DNA of 64,000 bases from Urophycis tenuis (GCA_036785325.1 JAXIVH010000098.1:586001-650000); one strand, 5' to 3'. Counted from the stretch's first letter, positions 10,558-21,789 are shown. Notes: generated by a model from the letters alone, not told the origin. Numbers and translations: made by a program.

Positions 10558-12654
10558 GAGAAGAGTAAAGGCATAACTGGAAAAATCATGGAATTCATCG
10601 CGCTGGATGACCAGCTGTTTTCTGAGGTTGAAAATCCGGGTTTCAAAAATCTCATAAACTATCTTAGCCCAAAATATGTCATACCAAGTCGACGGTATTT
10701 CTCAGATGTTGCACTAAAAGAAATGTTTGACAAAGTGTCAAAACACACTCGCAGCATCTTACATGCCAATCCTAATGCAGCGATTAGTTTTACAACTGAC
10801 ATTTGGACGTCAAATGTGAGCCTGATGTCCATGCTAAGCCTAACTGCACAGTGGGTGGATGATGACTTCCAACTACACCAAGTCATGTTACAATGCCAAG
10901 AGATGGTCGGATCCCATACTGCTGCTAATCTGGCCTTTGCGTTCGACAGAATGTTACAACATTGGGCAATCGACAGGAGTACGGTGCATTTAGTGTTGCG
11001 AGACAATGCAAGGAACATGGTGAAAGCACTGAATGATGCTAACTTGGCTAGTTTGCCCTGCATGGCGCACACATTACAGTTGGCAGTGAACGAGGGTCTG
11101 CTGTCCCAACGAAGCATCATTGACATGGTGAAAACTGGGAGGAAAATTGTTGGACACTTTAAACACTCCCCACAGGCCTACTCGCGATTTCATGATATCC
11201 AGGAACAGCTCGGCCTAACAAGAAAGCGCCTGCAGCAAGATGTAATCACAAGATGGAACAGTACTTTCTATATGCTACAATCGCTGATTGAGCAGAGACG
11301 CATGCTTGGGGCATTCGCTACGGAGAATGACCTACCGGCCACTCTCACTATGCACCAGTGGGGGTTAATTGAGAACGTGATCACTCCTCGCTCCTTTTGA
11401 AGAACTTACAAAAGAAATAAGCTTGCCGACAGCAACAGCTGCAGACATCATTCCAGCCATCATCGTGCTGAAACGGCTTTTGGAGAAAAGAGCTGATACA
11501 GATTTCGGAGTGGGCACTACAAAAGCCATCTTGTTGGAGGCAGTTCAGAGAAGGTTTAGTGACGTTGAGAAGGAGCCCCTCTACACGTTGGCAACAGTTC
11601 TTTACCCGAGGTTGGTTGGTTGGTTATTTATTAAATATTGATACATTTCTTTATGTAATTATTTAGACTATTTTATTAATTAATCAATGAATCAATATAG
11701 ATATAGCCTGTTAATATCTGATTCTGAAACTACTTTCTTAAATCCTTTTTTGTTTTTGCAAAAGGTACAAGAATCGCTACTTCTCCAATGAAGTGAAAGA
11801 TAAGGTGAAACAGGAGCTTCAGACTGCACTGCAGACCAGATGCCCACCTGAGGAACCAGCTGCTGAGGCATCCTCATCTTGTGAACCTGACCCAGAGGAA
11901 GCATCTGCCGCCAAGAAGCCACGTAGATTGCTCTTTTAAGTGCATGACAAAATCCTGAAGGAAACTACTGAGTTGGAGCAACAACTGGCCAGCCCCTTGT
12001 CTGTGCAGGTACAGAGCTACCTGTCAGAGGCACCCATTGGCAGAAGCGAAAATGCATTGACCTACTGGAGGATGAACAAAGATAGGTTCCCCGCACTTGC
12101 TCTTCTTGCCCGAGCTTACCTCTCTGCACCGTGCACAAGCGTTGATAGTGAGCGCTTGTTTAGCCAGGCTGGACTTGTGGCAGATGAGAGAAGGAACAGA
12201 CTATCTGGTGACAAAACAGAAATGCTTCTGTTTGCTAAGAAAAACTTGCCATTAATGTACAAGTGATTTTGTGTGTGTGTTTTGAGACATATCTTGATAT
12301 TACAAGGCTATTCATTTTAATTTTGTGTTATTTATATATTCATTTTATTGCCATTACCAGTTCTGTTTTCTCTGTTTTCATACCTAAGTTTAGTTTTTGA
12401 ATACTGTTGCACTTTAGATGTGTGTCAACTTCCTACACCAGGAGTAATTTATACAGTTCTTTTTTTATAGTGATAGCAATTATCTGTTCAAAAAAATTTC
12501 TAATAAAGAAAAGATTCAAATTAAATCTTTGTTTGCTGTAAAGTGTTTAGAAAAAAATTAATCGGAATCGGCTAAAATCGGTATCGGCAGGTCAAACTCG
12601 ATGAAAAATCGGAAATCGGAATCGGCCTGGAAACTTGTAATCAGTGCATTTCTA

Positions 12655-12899
12655 TTTATGCCCAAATGCAAATTATATTTTTATTTTAGGTCATATTTTT
12701 GTTTTGAATTAAAAGGAAATGTTATGTTATAAAATATGTTATAAATGTTATACATACGTTATGTTATATTGTTATGATACGTTATCATACACGGTTCCAA
12801 TAAATGGCCTTGAGTCATTGAAAAAAAGTGTGGCCCCTCATCATTTCTATTTGAGTACCCCTGTCGTAGGTCTTGATACAATGAGTTTACCGAGACTTA
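12655..12899. repeat. 3' end of the SPIN-DOC-type hAT and short host gap
   Basis: The right TTTATGCC duplication is 12655-12662. AT-rich sequence with an AATAAA (12799-12804) follows, and then GAGTACCCCTG ending at 12863, which resembles the end of the hAT family whose N-terminal gene fragment is at 7292. No coding region is seen. Confidence 0.45.
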
Positions 12900-13398
12900 G
12901 GCTGCATCCGAATACCCATACTTGACTACTATATAGTATGCATTTTGTAGTACGCGACAAAATTAGTACGTCCGAATCCTTAGTACGCATTGTGTAGTAG
13001 GGAAAAAAATTCCGAATGCGTACTACCGCCACAGTGTACAACGGTAGCACACTACGCTATCCCACAATGCAGCGGGAGACTGGTAACCAAAGAAGAACGC
13101 CGCGGAGAAAATTTTAACAAAATAATGGCGGAACTGGCAATGAGTTTACCGAGACTTAGGCTGCATCCGAATACTCATACTTGACTACTATATAGTATGC
13201 ATTTTGTAGTACGCGACAAAATTAGTACGTCCGAATCCTTAGTACGCATTGTGTAGTAGGGAAAAAAATTCCGAATGCGTACTACCGCCACAGTGTACAA
13301 CGGTAGCACACTACGCTATCCCACAATGCAGCGGGAGACTGGTAACCAAAGAAGAACGCCGCGGAGAAAATTTTTACAAAATAATGGCGGAACTGGCA
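12881..13398 (+). repeat. 259-bp tandem duplication at the Harbinger left end
   Basis: Two nearly identical units, 12881-13139 and 13140-13398, each begin ATGAGTTTACCGAGACTTA and end ATGGCGGAACTGGCA. Each unit holds 19 bp of flanking DNA plus the first 240 bp of the Harbinger element, including its terminal repeat and the start codon region of the Myb-like gene. Confidence 0.92.
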
Positions 13399-14669
13399 TC
13401 ACCAGCAGCGGCAATAGATATGTTCAAATGTAAGTACGAGTATAAAATGTTTCTATCATCGTTAATGGTGAAGTCAACCTCGATTCGCTAGCTATCGACA
13501 ATAACGTAATTTCACGTAGTAAAGTAGTCCACCAAAGTTTTGTTAGTCCATCGTAGCTTGTATTTGCTGTGGATATAACATTTATGTTGATTAATATGAT
13601 GGCTTGACGACAGGTTACGATTATGAATTATGAGAGTAGAAAAATATTAATTGAGAGAGGGAGAGATATCAACGTACCAAGTGCCAATAGGTTTTGAACT
13701 AGTAGGCAATAAACTCACCAATGTACATGCACCTCAAGTCTCATGTCTTACAATGAATTACTTTGGCTGAATATCTGATTTGTCATAATTTGCTTCGACG
13801 CAGGGACCGACGAGCACACCCGCCAGCTCATAGCCTGGCGGGCTGCAAATACACAACTATTCACAGGTGTGAAGAAGTCCGTGAAAGATGGCTGGGAGTA
13901 CGTAAAAGTAAACATACAGTATGTTAGAAGACTTCGGTTAAATATTGTTGTTTTATCTTGTGCTTATTGTATTTGTCTCTCTTCTGCAGTCAATTTATCA
14001 AAGACAAGGGGCTGGAGGGAAAGATTTCGGGCACACAGGTGAAGAGGAAGTGGGAGAACCTGGTAGCTAAATATAAAGTATGTTTTTGTGCTTCTACACC
14101 AAAGATCATGCCAACTGTGTTAGGACTGCTTAATTAAGGGAAGATATCATGCTTCTTGGTAATGTTTTCATAGGACTTGCGCAAGCCCCAATCGGGGGTT
14201 GGCACTGTGGATGGGAAGGCCACAGCGGCATCGTGGAAGTGGTACGGTGAGATGGATGGTATCATTGGCCAGAAACCGTCCATCTCACCACCGGTAGTCA
14301 TTCCTTCCTCCGGCCAGGGTGCCGCTGTGGCCACCCCGTCCTCGGTGCAAAGTACCTCAACAGAAGACTCCATCACCCCAGCACCAAAAAGAAAAAGGTA
14401 CTCGTCAGGTGCTATAGATTTCAAAGACATCATGGAGATGATGGAGAGGAGGGACCAGCAGGACCACGAGAGAGAGAGACAATAGGGAGCAGGAGGAGAG
14501 GCGGTGGAGACAGCTGGAGGAGCGGGATGAGCGGAGAGAAAGAGAGAGGCGTGAGGCAGAGGAGCGGAGGGAGCAGCAGGCGAGAGAGATGGAGGAGAGG
14601 AGGAACAGGGAGGCGAGGGAAAGGGATGAAAGATTCTTCCTCTTGTTGGAAAGATTGAGGGATAAATAA
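13384..14669 (+). pseudogene. Harbinger Myb/SANT-like DNA-binding protein gene
   Basis: Four exons fit: 13384-13429, 13804-13897, 13990-14077 and 14174-14669, all with GT-AG junctions and compatible phases. The product starts MAELASPAAAIDMFK and has a trihelix domain (TDEHTRQLIAWRAANTQLFT ... KDKGLEGKISGTQVKRKWEN), then a Pro/Ser linker, and a highly charged coiled-coil C-terminus (RREAEERREQQ). An indel in the GA run at about 14468-14482 puts a stop after HERERQ. One base fewer or more there would keep the coiled coil open to 14669. In Harbinger elements this protein brings the transposase to the ends. The gene is otherwise intact. Confidence 0.75.
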
Positions 14670-15137
14670 AAAATCTTTGACAAGTTTTCAGTGTGTGTTG
14701 ATATTTTAATAGATTTCATAATAAGTAAGCACTCAGATTGCATGTATGGGGCACAGAGATAACATTTGTATGACACACAAACACAAGTAAGCGTTTAGTT
14801 GAAAGCTCACCCACCACGTCAAGGTACAAGCCATGGGTGAGATGACGAGACAAGACGTGAGACAACATAAATGTTTTTTTTTTTTTAAACATGGAGCTGA
14901 AAAGGACATACAAACATCACAGTGACATGAAGCCGACAAAGACCGACAAACGTTACGAGGACATGCACACAAAACAATTAGCAATTGAGAACACATTTGC
15001 ATGAAAAGGTCAAGTTACAAACTTATTAACTGTTATTATAAAGCAAGTTACAAACTATAATTGAAGCAACAGTAAACACAACAGCAACAACATAACTGCT
15101 CCAATGGCTAGAACTGATTCAGAACAAACATTTTATT

Positions 15138-16086
15138 TTACAGATAGTCATGGCCATGAGGTGCTGCCACACGAGGCCCAGCAGCCAGGATCGCCCGTGC
15201 ATCCTCCCCTCGCCTTGCCTCAATGACCCTCTCACCTGCAGGATCATCACCGTCATTGCCACGCCCAACGTCATCCTCAACGATGTCTGGCTCAACAAGG
15301 TCCCCGTTGGCAATGCAAAGATTGTGAAGGATTGCACAACATGCTACAACATAAGGGACAAAAGCGGGGCTGACCTCCAGTGCCTTAAAAAAAAATAGAC
15401 CGCCACCTCGCCTTCATCATGCCAAATGCCCTCTCAATTACATCTCTCGCCCGTGCGTTCCTTCGATTATATTGAATACGCACAGGGTCTCTAACTGGTT
15501 CCCTGTAAGGGGTCATAATACAAATGGGCCTCGACAAACACGGATACCCACCATCCCCAAGGATGCACCGGCCCTCAGGTGGGTACAAGGCCTCAAAGTA
15601 CATCGGACTGTTCTTTAACACCCTAGAATCATGAACAGAACCTGTGGAACCAACAAAAACATCTATGAATCTGCCCCGGTGGTCACAGATGGCCTGCATC
15701 TGGACAGAATGGAAGAGCTTGCGGTTAAAATAGCAGGCTCCATCTGCTGCCGGGGGCTTTACGCGAATGTGGCAGCCATCTATGGCCCCCACTGCCACAT
15801 TGAAAGCTTGCGACCCAGCCAACACCGCAAAGCCATTACCAACCTCCTCCAGGTCCTGGGGATGTACCACTACCCTCCGCAGAATGCCCACAATAGCCAT
15901 ACACGTCCGGTGTACTATGTCACAAACCGTGGACCGTGGGATGAAGAAAGCCCTCGACACCACTGGATAGGTGGTAGCATGGGCAAGCCAATAAACAAAC
16001 ACCAGCACCTCTATCTCTATCGGCCAACCATGGCCCGAGTCAGACCCCAGCACTGCAATAAGGGCAGTGATGGTCTCCCGAGACAA
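15138..16086 (-). pseudogene. HARBI1-type Harbinger transposase, one homopolymer frameshift
   Basis: The frame from 16086 runs MSRETITALIAVLGSDS and keeps the DDE_4 catalytic motifs: GAIDGCHIRV (first D), GSTGSVHDSR with GDGGYP (second D region) and VIERAFGMMKARW (E). Near 15387-15395 a nine-base homopolymer produces a stop. In the neighbouring frame the protein continues as KALEVSPAFVPYVVACCAIL to a stop at 15138. Upstream of the methionine the frame reads DLKRDLRL and meets a TGA about 40 nt further, so the N-terminus is probably damaged too. It converges with the Myb-like gene at 14669. Confidence 0.85.
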
Positions 16087-17123
16087 GCGGAGATCTCGCT
16101 TGAGGTCTCAGCCATCAAAGTACAGACAAAGGATGGGCACATGTAGATTAACCTGACAATACGATGTGGCATTTGCACCTTCAGCCTGTAGAAAGATGGA
16201 CAGATAGACAACATTATTGATAGAATGATATCGATTGATAGACACTTGTTGGTATGTTATGATAATTATGTAAGCAGCCCAAATTTGTTTTGTATGTATT
16301 TTCTCATTTGTGTGTGTGGAGGGAAGGCTATTTTCAATAAAAGGGAAAAATGGACTTAAATCGTTTATTTCACGGAGTAACAAATAACTTTTCCCTAGCC
16401 ATTTTCAATCGGTCATGAGAAGCATACTGTTACCGACCCTCACTCCAGTGATGAAAAGAAGTCGCTAGGCTAGCTATTACTATGCTGATGAAAAATGTTT
16501 GAGGTAAAAGGGGGGCCGGTAAGCTATAGCAGACGCTTATTCAAAGCATCACGTAATCATGGGATGACATGTAGATTCATTGAAAAATTATTTTAACCTG
16601 ATGCAATATTTGTCTTGATCTTATTAGATCTATTTGACGAATCTTCCATTACTGTATCGATTTGGGAATGGGTTTTCGTATCATATTGTCAGTCAGTCGT
16701 AAGGAGGCAGCTAGCTGCTATTTGTCCCCCCACGTGAATCAGCATTATTCAAAAAACACAAAAAATGACTTACCAAATGTCCACATAGATGCAACAGAAC
16801 CTGCCGGTAAGTCGCTGTTCGAGATGACAGACGACGACGCCTTCTAGCAGAAATAGAAATATCGATAGCAATTCGCGCAGAAATAGACATTTTTAATTCA
16901 AAATTCGCAAAGACGACGGTAAACTATCGAGGTGACTTTTAAATTTTGCCGGCATCTGATCTGCTACACACAGAGGGGAAATACGTCATCTCCAAACATC
17001 CGGTAGCATTTTCGGAGGTGTTCGGAAGCGTTCGGAGGCGGCTGTAGCACGTACTACATTAACGGTCAAGTAGTACAGACTGAACAGAAATAGTATATAC
17101 TAGTGTATTCGGATGCACCCTTA

Positions 17124-17470
17124 ATGTTAACAGGTAAGAATAGAGAATAATGAGAGAAGAATTGTGTGTACTGTGTTTATGCGTAGGAAATTAGTTGTCC
17201 AGCAGATGGAGCTCCTACATCAGTGTTAATGTAAAGTTCCACTATAAGCTAGTAGTGACAGGATAGAAGACATGATCCGGTAGATATCTAAAGTAATAAA
17301 GTAGTTGCAGTGCCAGAGATCTTGTCATAAGTGTTGGAAATATGAATACATACCATTAGTAAAGTTCATAAAGGTATTTCGATGTTGTGGACAATGCAGA
17401 TGCAACACTTGGTCAATAAATTATGCACACATCCTACCAGATTATTATAATATTATGTCAAGTTTAATTG
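17124..17470. other. Non-coding remnant of the outer transposon
   Basis: This is AT-rich DNA between the Harbinger element and the THAP exon. I looked on the minus strand for a DDE transposase core after the THAP exon and saw none, so the catalytic part of the outer element seems lost. Confidence 0.4.
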
Positions 17471-18024
17471 TCATGCATCACTATATATATATAGGTGTTT
17501 TAAAGACAAAACATAATCACCTTCAAGTCTCTTGTTCTTTGATGACATTCTGCGTGTATAAGAAGCCATAGCCTGCATCCGTTTCCTCTTAACTGGTGTT
17601 GCAACATGCTTGAATATAGTGGGCACATAATCTGGTGAGAGTGGGTCATCACTTTTCCCTGAAACAAATGCAACAAAAATCTTAGGTTACTTACAATCAC
17701 AAATTGAGTTCATCAATTCACCATTAGGCTACCTATCTGCAATGTTAAATAATCCACACAGTACAACTACGCTTACACATGCTGCCACAATCCACAAACT
17801 GTTAATTGGGTACACTTTAAAATGTGTTAAATAAATACATTTTCATTTAATGTAGTACAATTAATGTACATTTTAGATCAGGAAGATCACCGTAAGACAG
17901 TTGTACAGAGAAGAGATACAAACTAACACAGAATAAAGTCAGAGACATAGGCCTACTCATCTATTTATCCATATTATTTTTATACCTAGTATTTTTTTTC
18001 CATTGATGCACACACAGTCATATT

Positions 18025-19314
18025 GGCCCTCATTTATCAAACGAGCGTACGACAGGAAACGGGCGTAAAATGGACGTACGCTCATTTCCACGTTGAGCTT
18101 GGCATTTATCAATTTGAACGTGAGCGCAGGCTGCGATGAAATCTCACGTCAGGTCTGAGCTCGTGCACGCAACTTTTTCGAGTGCGAACAGTGGCGAGAC
18201 ATGGCAAGAGTCGGACAACTTTTTCTTCACCTTATTCGGAATAAAATAACTTTAACGCAATGCAAACAATAGCCTATAGGTCAAATGTGAAATGTTTTAA
18301 GATGGATCAATTTAACACCAATTTTACATTTAATTAAGTATTCAAATAATTATTTACCTCTTCCGTAGCCCGCTGAACATGGGACACACTGTTGACTGCA
18401 ACAGTGATTTGTTTCCATAAAGCGTTTTTTTTGCTTGCCCTTAATTAGATTAGATTCAACGCTATTATCATTGTGCAGAGTACAAGTACAGGGACAACGA
18501 AATGCAGTTGGCGTTCTAACCAGAAGTGCAAATGAGCGATAAAGGTGCGGGTTGAAATGCAGAAATGCAGAATAAGGTGCAGAGTGCAAAATTGAAACAC
18601 ATCAAAAGTGGCAGTAGTTATTAAAGTGACGGTAATTAACGGTAGTTATTAAAGTGACAGTAAACAGTGCAGGTGGAGGTAGTGATCGTTGAGGTAGTAA
18701 ACGGTTACTAACACCAGCAGAAACAGGCTGTAAACAGTATTAAAAAAAAAAAAAAAATGTAAACAATGTACAGGTAGTGCGAGTAATAGTAATATAATAA
18801 AAGAAGTGTACAGATGGTGCAATAGTGCGCTAGTGCAATACAACGGAACGGGTACAACAGATGAATGTGCATGGATTGTATCGATATGGGGGTGGGGGGT
18901 GCAAAGGCAGTTGAGAATAAATAATACAATAAATAACATTACTATAAATAATATGAAGTATGTCCAGGGGGGTGAGGGGTGGGCAGGGGTGAGTGTCCTG
19001 GGGGGGGGGGGGGGGGGGGTGCATCAACGAGTGACACGAGTGTCTCCATTTCTGTTTCTGAAAAAATCTGCTTCTTCTTTGCCATTGGATGTTTCTCCAT
19101 GTCGTAAAAGTTAGGGGCGAGACTTCTTTTATAGGGGCGTGTTACGTTAATTACGATCGATCTCAGCCGCCGTATTTATCTACACCAAGCTCCTTCGTAC
19201 GCTGGGATTGATGTGATACGACACGTTTCGTAAATCTCACGTGGGTCCTATCGTAAGATGAATCATGCGTTCAGATTTGCGCTCATTTCTACGTTCGTTT
19301 GATAAATGAGAGCC
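18025..19314. mobile_element. Non-autonomous DNA element with GGCCCTCATTTATCAAACG ends
   Basis: The left end GGCCCTCATTTATCAAACG and the reverse complement of the right end (GGCTCTCATTTATCAAACG) match. ATT flanks both sides (18022-18024 and 19315-19317). The ends also share CGTACGCTCATTTC-like subterminal words. The 3-bp duplication would fit PIF/Harbinger or relatives. It has no transposase of its own and contains a LINE-derived insert. Confidence 0.75.
18440..19019 (-). repeat. LINE 3'-tail-like insert with poly-A/T and poly-G runs
   Basis: The segment resembles, on the minus strand, the common fish L2-type tail (reads ...GTACTCTGCACAATGATAATA...), with GTGCAGAGTGCAAA-like words repeated. 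A 15-base A run lies near 18740 and a 20-base G run at 19000-19019. The family name is uncertain. Confidence 0.4.
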
Positions 19315-19950
19315 ATTGTCTGCAGACAGACAAGCATATCATTACATAATTGTACTTTTGCTATGTGACAATGTTGCTATGTTTCAGTCGATGGATAAAT
19401 GACCGTTACAAAGTTACAATTCTGTCAATGCTAGCGACACCAGCTAGGCGCTACATTAATTAGGCTATAATCATTGGCTATGATTTACATTAAATTCTAA
19501 TCAATCCGACGTCTGACTACCTTCATTAAAATTCACACATTATACTGACTCACATGGAAATATAAAAAATATAACGTTAAACATAACTTCGCTTTACATA
19601 CCTTGTATGAAGTGGTCACTGCAGACGCGATGAGAACCTTCGACAATGTAGCCCTCTCGTTTAGCTGCCAACCACCTTCCTCGGCGAACAGAGTCAGAAG
19701 GAAAGCGATAAAATTATTTCCCATCGCCTTTTTTGTGGCGATTAGGACAGCCTACTGCCACACACGTTGTTGGCATGTCTATTATCACGTTTCAGTCCGT
19801 ATTTGATTACAACCGTAAACTGATGTCAATTTGAATAAGCCGCCTACCATTGAAATAGATAGCGTTCTACTAGTATTTCCGCCTACCAACGTTTTTTTAT
19901 TGGTAGTGGTCACGCGATTTTATGACGTAGGTGAAAAACCCTAATTTAGC

Positions 19951-20578
19951 ATTCTAAAACTGTTAGTCCCAATGCTTGATTCTGATTGGCTGATAGGTGT
20001 GCTTTATGAGACGATAAAGTACACCTGTCCCCATCCAACGCTGCTGCTGACCGCTTCACCGCATCACTCCGCGCATAGCAACGACGACGACAATAAAGAA
20101 ACTCGGAACCGGCTTTTTTCTGCTTTGTTATGGAATGGAAAGTTAACTTCGATTTGTTGGGTGGACTAACTATGGTCGATAAACTGCTTGTGGAAAGGGG
20201 CTGTTAAAAATAAAGTGATTGCTTGCAAGCGACGTGTTGTTTCTGCAACCTGGCCGGGAACTACTTCCTCGTATCTGGGAACTACTTTGTTGCGCATCTA
20301 GTGAATTATTAGTGAAACGGAAGCGTTTTTATTGCTACATGATTTTTCATATTGCCGCGTTGGTAACAGTTTTAGAATAGCACTTAGCCACTCGACGGTG
20401 TGAATTATGGAAAAATAAGGAACGTCCGTTCTCAGCCGTTCCTTATAATAATAAGGAACGGCTCATAATCCACACCCTCTCGTGACTAATTGCTAAATTC
20501 TAAAACTGTTAGTCCCAATGCTCGTTCCTTACTTTTCCATAATCCACACCCTCTCGTGACTAATTGCTAAAGTATTCA
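19951..20578. mobile_element. MITE(s) with ATTCTAAAACTGTTAGT ends
   Basis: ATTCTAAAACTGTTA at 19951 is matched in reverse by TAACAGTTTTAGAAT at 20364-20378. A second partial copy (ATTCTAAAACTGTTAGTCCC) lies near 20496. Between them is an inverted pair around TGGAAAAATAAGGAACG and CGTTCCTTACTTTTCCA. The layout suggests two overlapping or nested non-coding elements. Confidence 0.6.
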
Positions 20579-21560
20579 CTGCTAAAAAGTGTTAATGGCT
20601 TTCCCCACACAATTCAACGGCTTTGCTAGCAGACACGTGCGTGCACATTTGTTCGGATTAAAGTAAGTCAAAACTCACCAAGAACCTTGTTAGTAGTTCA
20701 GGCAAAATCTCCACACGTAGATAACAACGTACCCTTCTTGTATCAACACTTATTGTATGTTTTATATCCAGTATTTTGCCAATGAATTACTCCGGTACTC
20801 TTCCCCTCCGTTCTCCTCAGCTCTCGCCGCGTTCTGCCCTGAACTAGTTCTTAAAGGTATAAGGGCAGCGATCTTTAAAGGGGAAACATCACCACAATTT
20901 TTAACAGCCATACTTCTAATTATCTCCATTAAAGAACCTATCTGACCGTTTTTAACTGATTTTTAATAGTTTAAATTTATATATTTTAGTGAATTAACTT
21001 ATTTATAATTAAGTAGGCTAATTGACCAATTTAAATATTTTTATACATTTTAATGAACTATTTAAGCATTTTTTCTTATTTATTGCGACATATATAGTTT
21101 CACTTTATCAGACCATTTACCCAACTCTTTCACGCGGGTTACATTGTGCTGTGTCTTAAGTATTTCGTAGGGACGGCGCATATGTACTCTGTTTGGAAGG
21201 GCAATGAAAAGATGCACTGTCTGAACATTGTGCCTTAACTGATTTCTATCCATTGCCATCTTCCCAGGATGAATGTCAATTGGTTCAATTGAAACAGTGT
21301 GTATACAATAATGAATGCCTTTCTGTTCTGTCTGTCTGTCTATCATTCATTCTGATGATTCAGAGCAAAACAACAGAAGAAGTTCCATTACTATGGTGTT
21401 GCCAGACCTCCCAGACCAATTCTGAACCTTGCGGAGGAGACACTACAATCATTGGGAGTTGAGACCATTAACAGCTTTGTAGGCCAGTCCCATTGTCTTG
21501 AATTTCATGCAAGCTGCAATCTGCTGCAAAGGTTTTACCGCGGTTGCAGGGAGTCCAGCT
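20579..21560. other. Intergenic, AT-rich, no gene seen
   Basis: Short open frames here show no recognisable domain. The stretch 20950-21090 is strongly AT-rich. Confidence 0.4.
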
Positions 21561-21789
21561 AAGAGTGAGGCCCCATCCACACGAAGCCAGATTTCGAAAA
21601 CGATCTTTACCCCCCACCCCCATTCTCAGCAGGGGGGCCAGACATTTCTCCGTAACGACGGAGTCATTGCTGAAACGCATCTGGCTATAGAAACGCTGTA
21701 GTACATATTCCAGGCCTGTGTGTGGCGCTGTTTCAGCTACAGAACTCCACCGAAAAACAGTTTCATGTTGCAGAGTATGCGTAGGGACG
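21561..21789. repeat. Partial DNA-transposon (hAT-like) fragment
   Basis: The words GGCCCCATCCACACGAAGCC, TTTCGAAAACG and CGAAAAACAGTTTC resemble the termini of a common fish hAT-type MITE. A complete pair of ends is not seen. Confidence 0.35.

Larger units (their letters stand above)
9287..12266 (+). pseudogene. hAT transposase (BED finger, core, dimerisation domain), interrupted
   Basis: The BED exon (from 9287, MSAIWKFFSVCKQDN) has CNTC...HLRHH metal ligands. It is cut at 9553 by the nested element and resumes at 10566. The core has TTDIWTSN, LRDNARNMVKAL and MAHTLQLAVNEGLL, followed by TRWNSTFYML. A frameshift near 11390 breaks it before LPTATAADIIPAIIVLKRLL. An intron (about 11612-11764) precedes KNRYFSNEVKDKVKQEL. 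A TAA at 11937-11939 interrupts, and the C-terminal dimerisation block (SAPCTSVDSERLFSQAGL, RRNRLSG) ends at 12266. The frames on either side of the nested insertion do not match after its removal, so at least one further small indel is present. Confidence 0.88.
7786..12654 (+). mobile_element. ZBED-type hAT DNA transposon with nested insertions
   Basis: Terminal inverted repeats are TAGAGATGCACCGAT (7786-7800) and the reverse complement of TAGAAATGCACTGAT (12640-12654). Subterminal regions are rich in ATCGG/CCGAT words. Exact TTTATGCC octamers flank both sides. The interior encodes a BED finger, a hAT catalytic region and a C-terminal dimerisation domain. Without the nested 1.0-kb element and the roughly 0.9-kb THAP segment, the element is about 2.9 kb, a normal hAT size. 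Confidence 0.93.
12900..17120. mobile_element. PIF/Harbinger DNA transposon with two convergent genes
   Basis: The left end GGCTGCATCCGAATAC and the right end GTATTCGGATGCACCC are inverted repeats. TTA flanks both ends (12897-12899 and 17121-17123), the usual 3-bp Harbinger duplication. It carries a Myb-like DNA-binding gene on + and a HARBI1-type DDE transposase on -, the standard two-gene Harbinger layout. The left end is duplicated in tandem. Confidence 0.92.
17471..19776 (-). pseudogene. THAP-domain gene of the outer transposon (two exons)
   Basis: Exon 1 (19602-19776) starts MPTTCVAVGCPNRHKKGDGK and continues with FYRFP, then W and A residues, to CSDHF. Exon 2 (17471-17658) follows TTTCAG and reads GKSDDPLSPDYVPTIFKHVA and a basic stretch (PVKRKRMQAMASYTRRMSSK) before a stop. 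Together they carry the full THAP signature (C-x4-C ... C-x2-H, then P-D-Y-V-P). A TAA lies in exon 1 immediately before FYRFP, so the gene is dead. The intron now contains the 1.3-kb element at 18025-19314. The frame closes without a DDE domain, either because exon 3 was deleted or because it encodes a truncated protein. Confidence 0.65.
1731..19943. mobile_element. Nested ISL2EU-like DNA transposon broken up by later insertions
   Basis: The left end reads TAGGGTTTTTCAGTTGACG. The reverse complement of the right end reads TAGGGTTTTTCACCTACG. Both ends then share a TCACGTGAC/TCGCGTGACC block and a TGGTAGGC block in the same order. AT flanks both ends (1729-1730 and 19944-19945), fitting a 2-bp duplication. 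A SWIM-domain gene enters from the left on + and a THAP gene from the right on -. From memory, ISL2EU transposons make a 2-bp AT duplication and encode a THAP-bearing transposase plus a YqaJ-type nuclease. That name is inference, because neither the DDE core nor the YqaJ domain is visible. With later insertions removed, only about 4 kb belongs to this element. Confidence 0.6.

Noticed and set aside
19972..20169. Small protein-coding gene (MLDSDWLIGVLYETIK...)
   Set aside because: It lies inside a MITE with clear inverted ends. No domain or splice site supports it.
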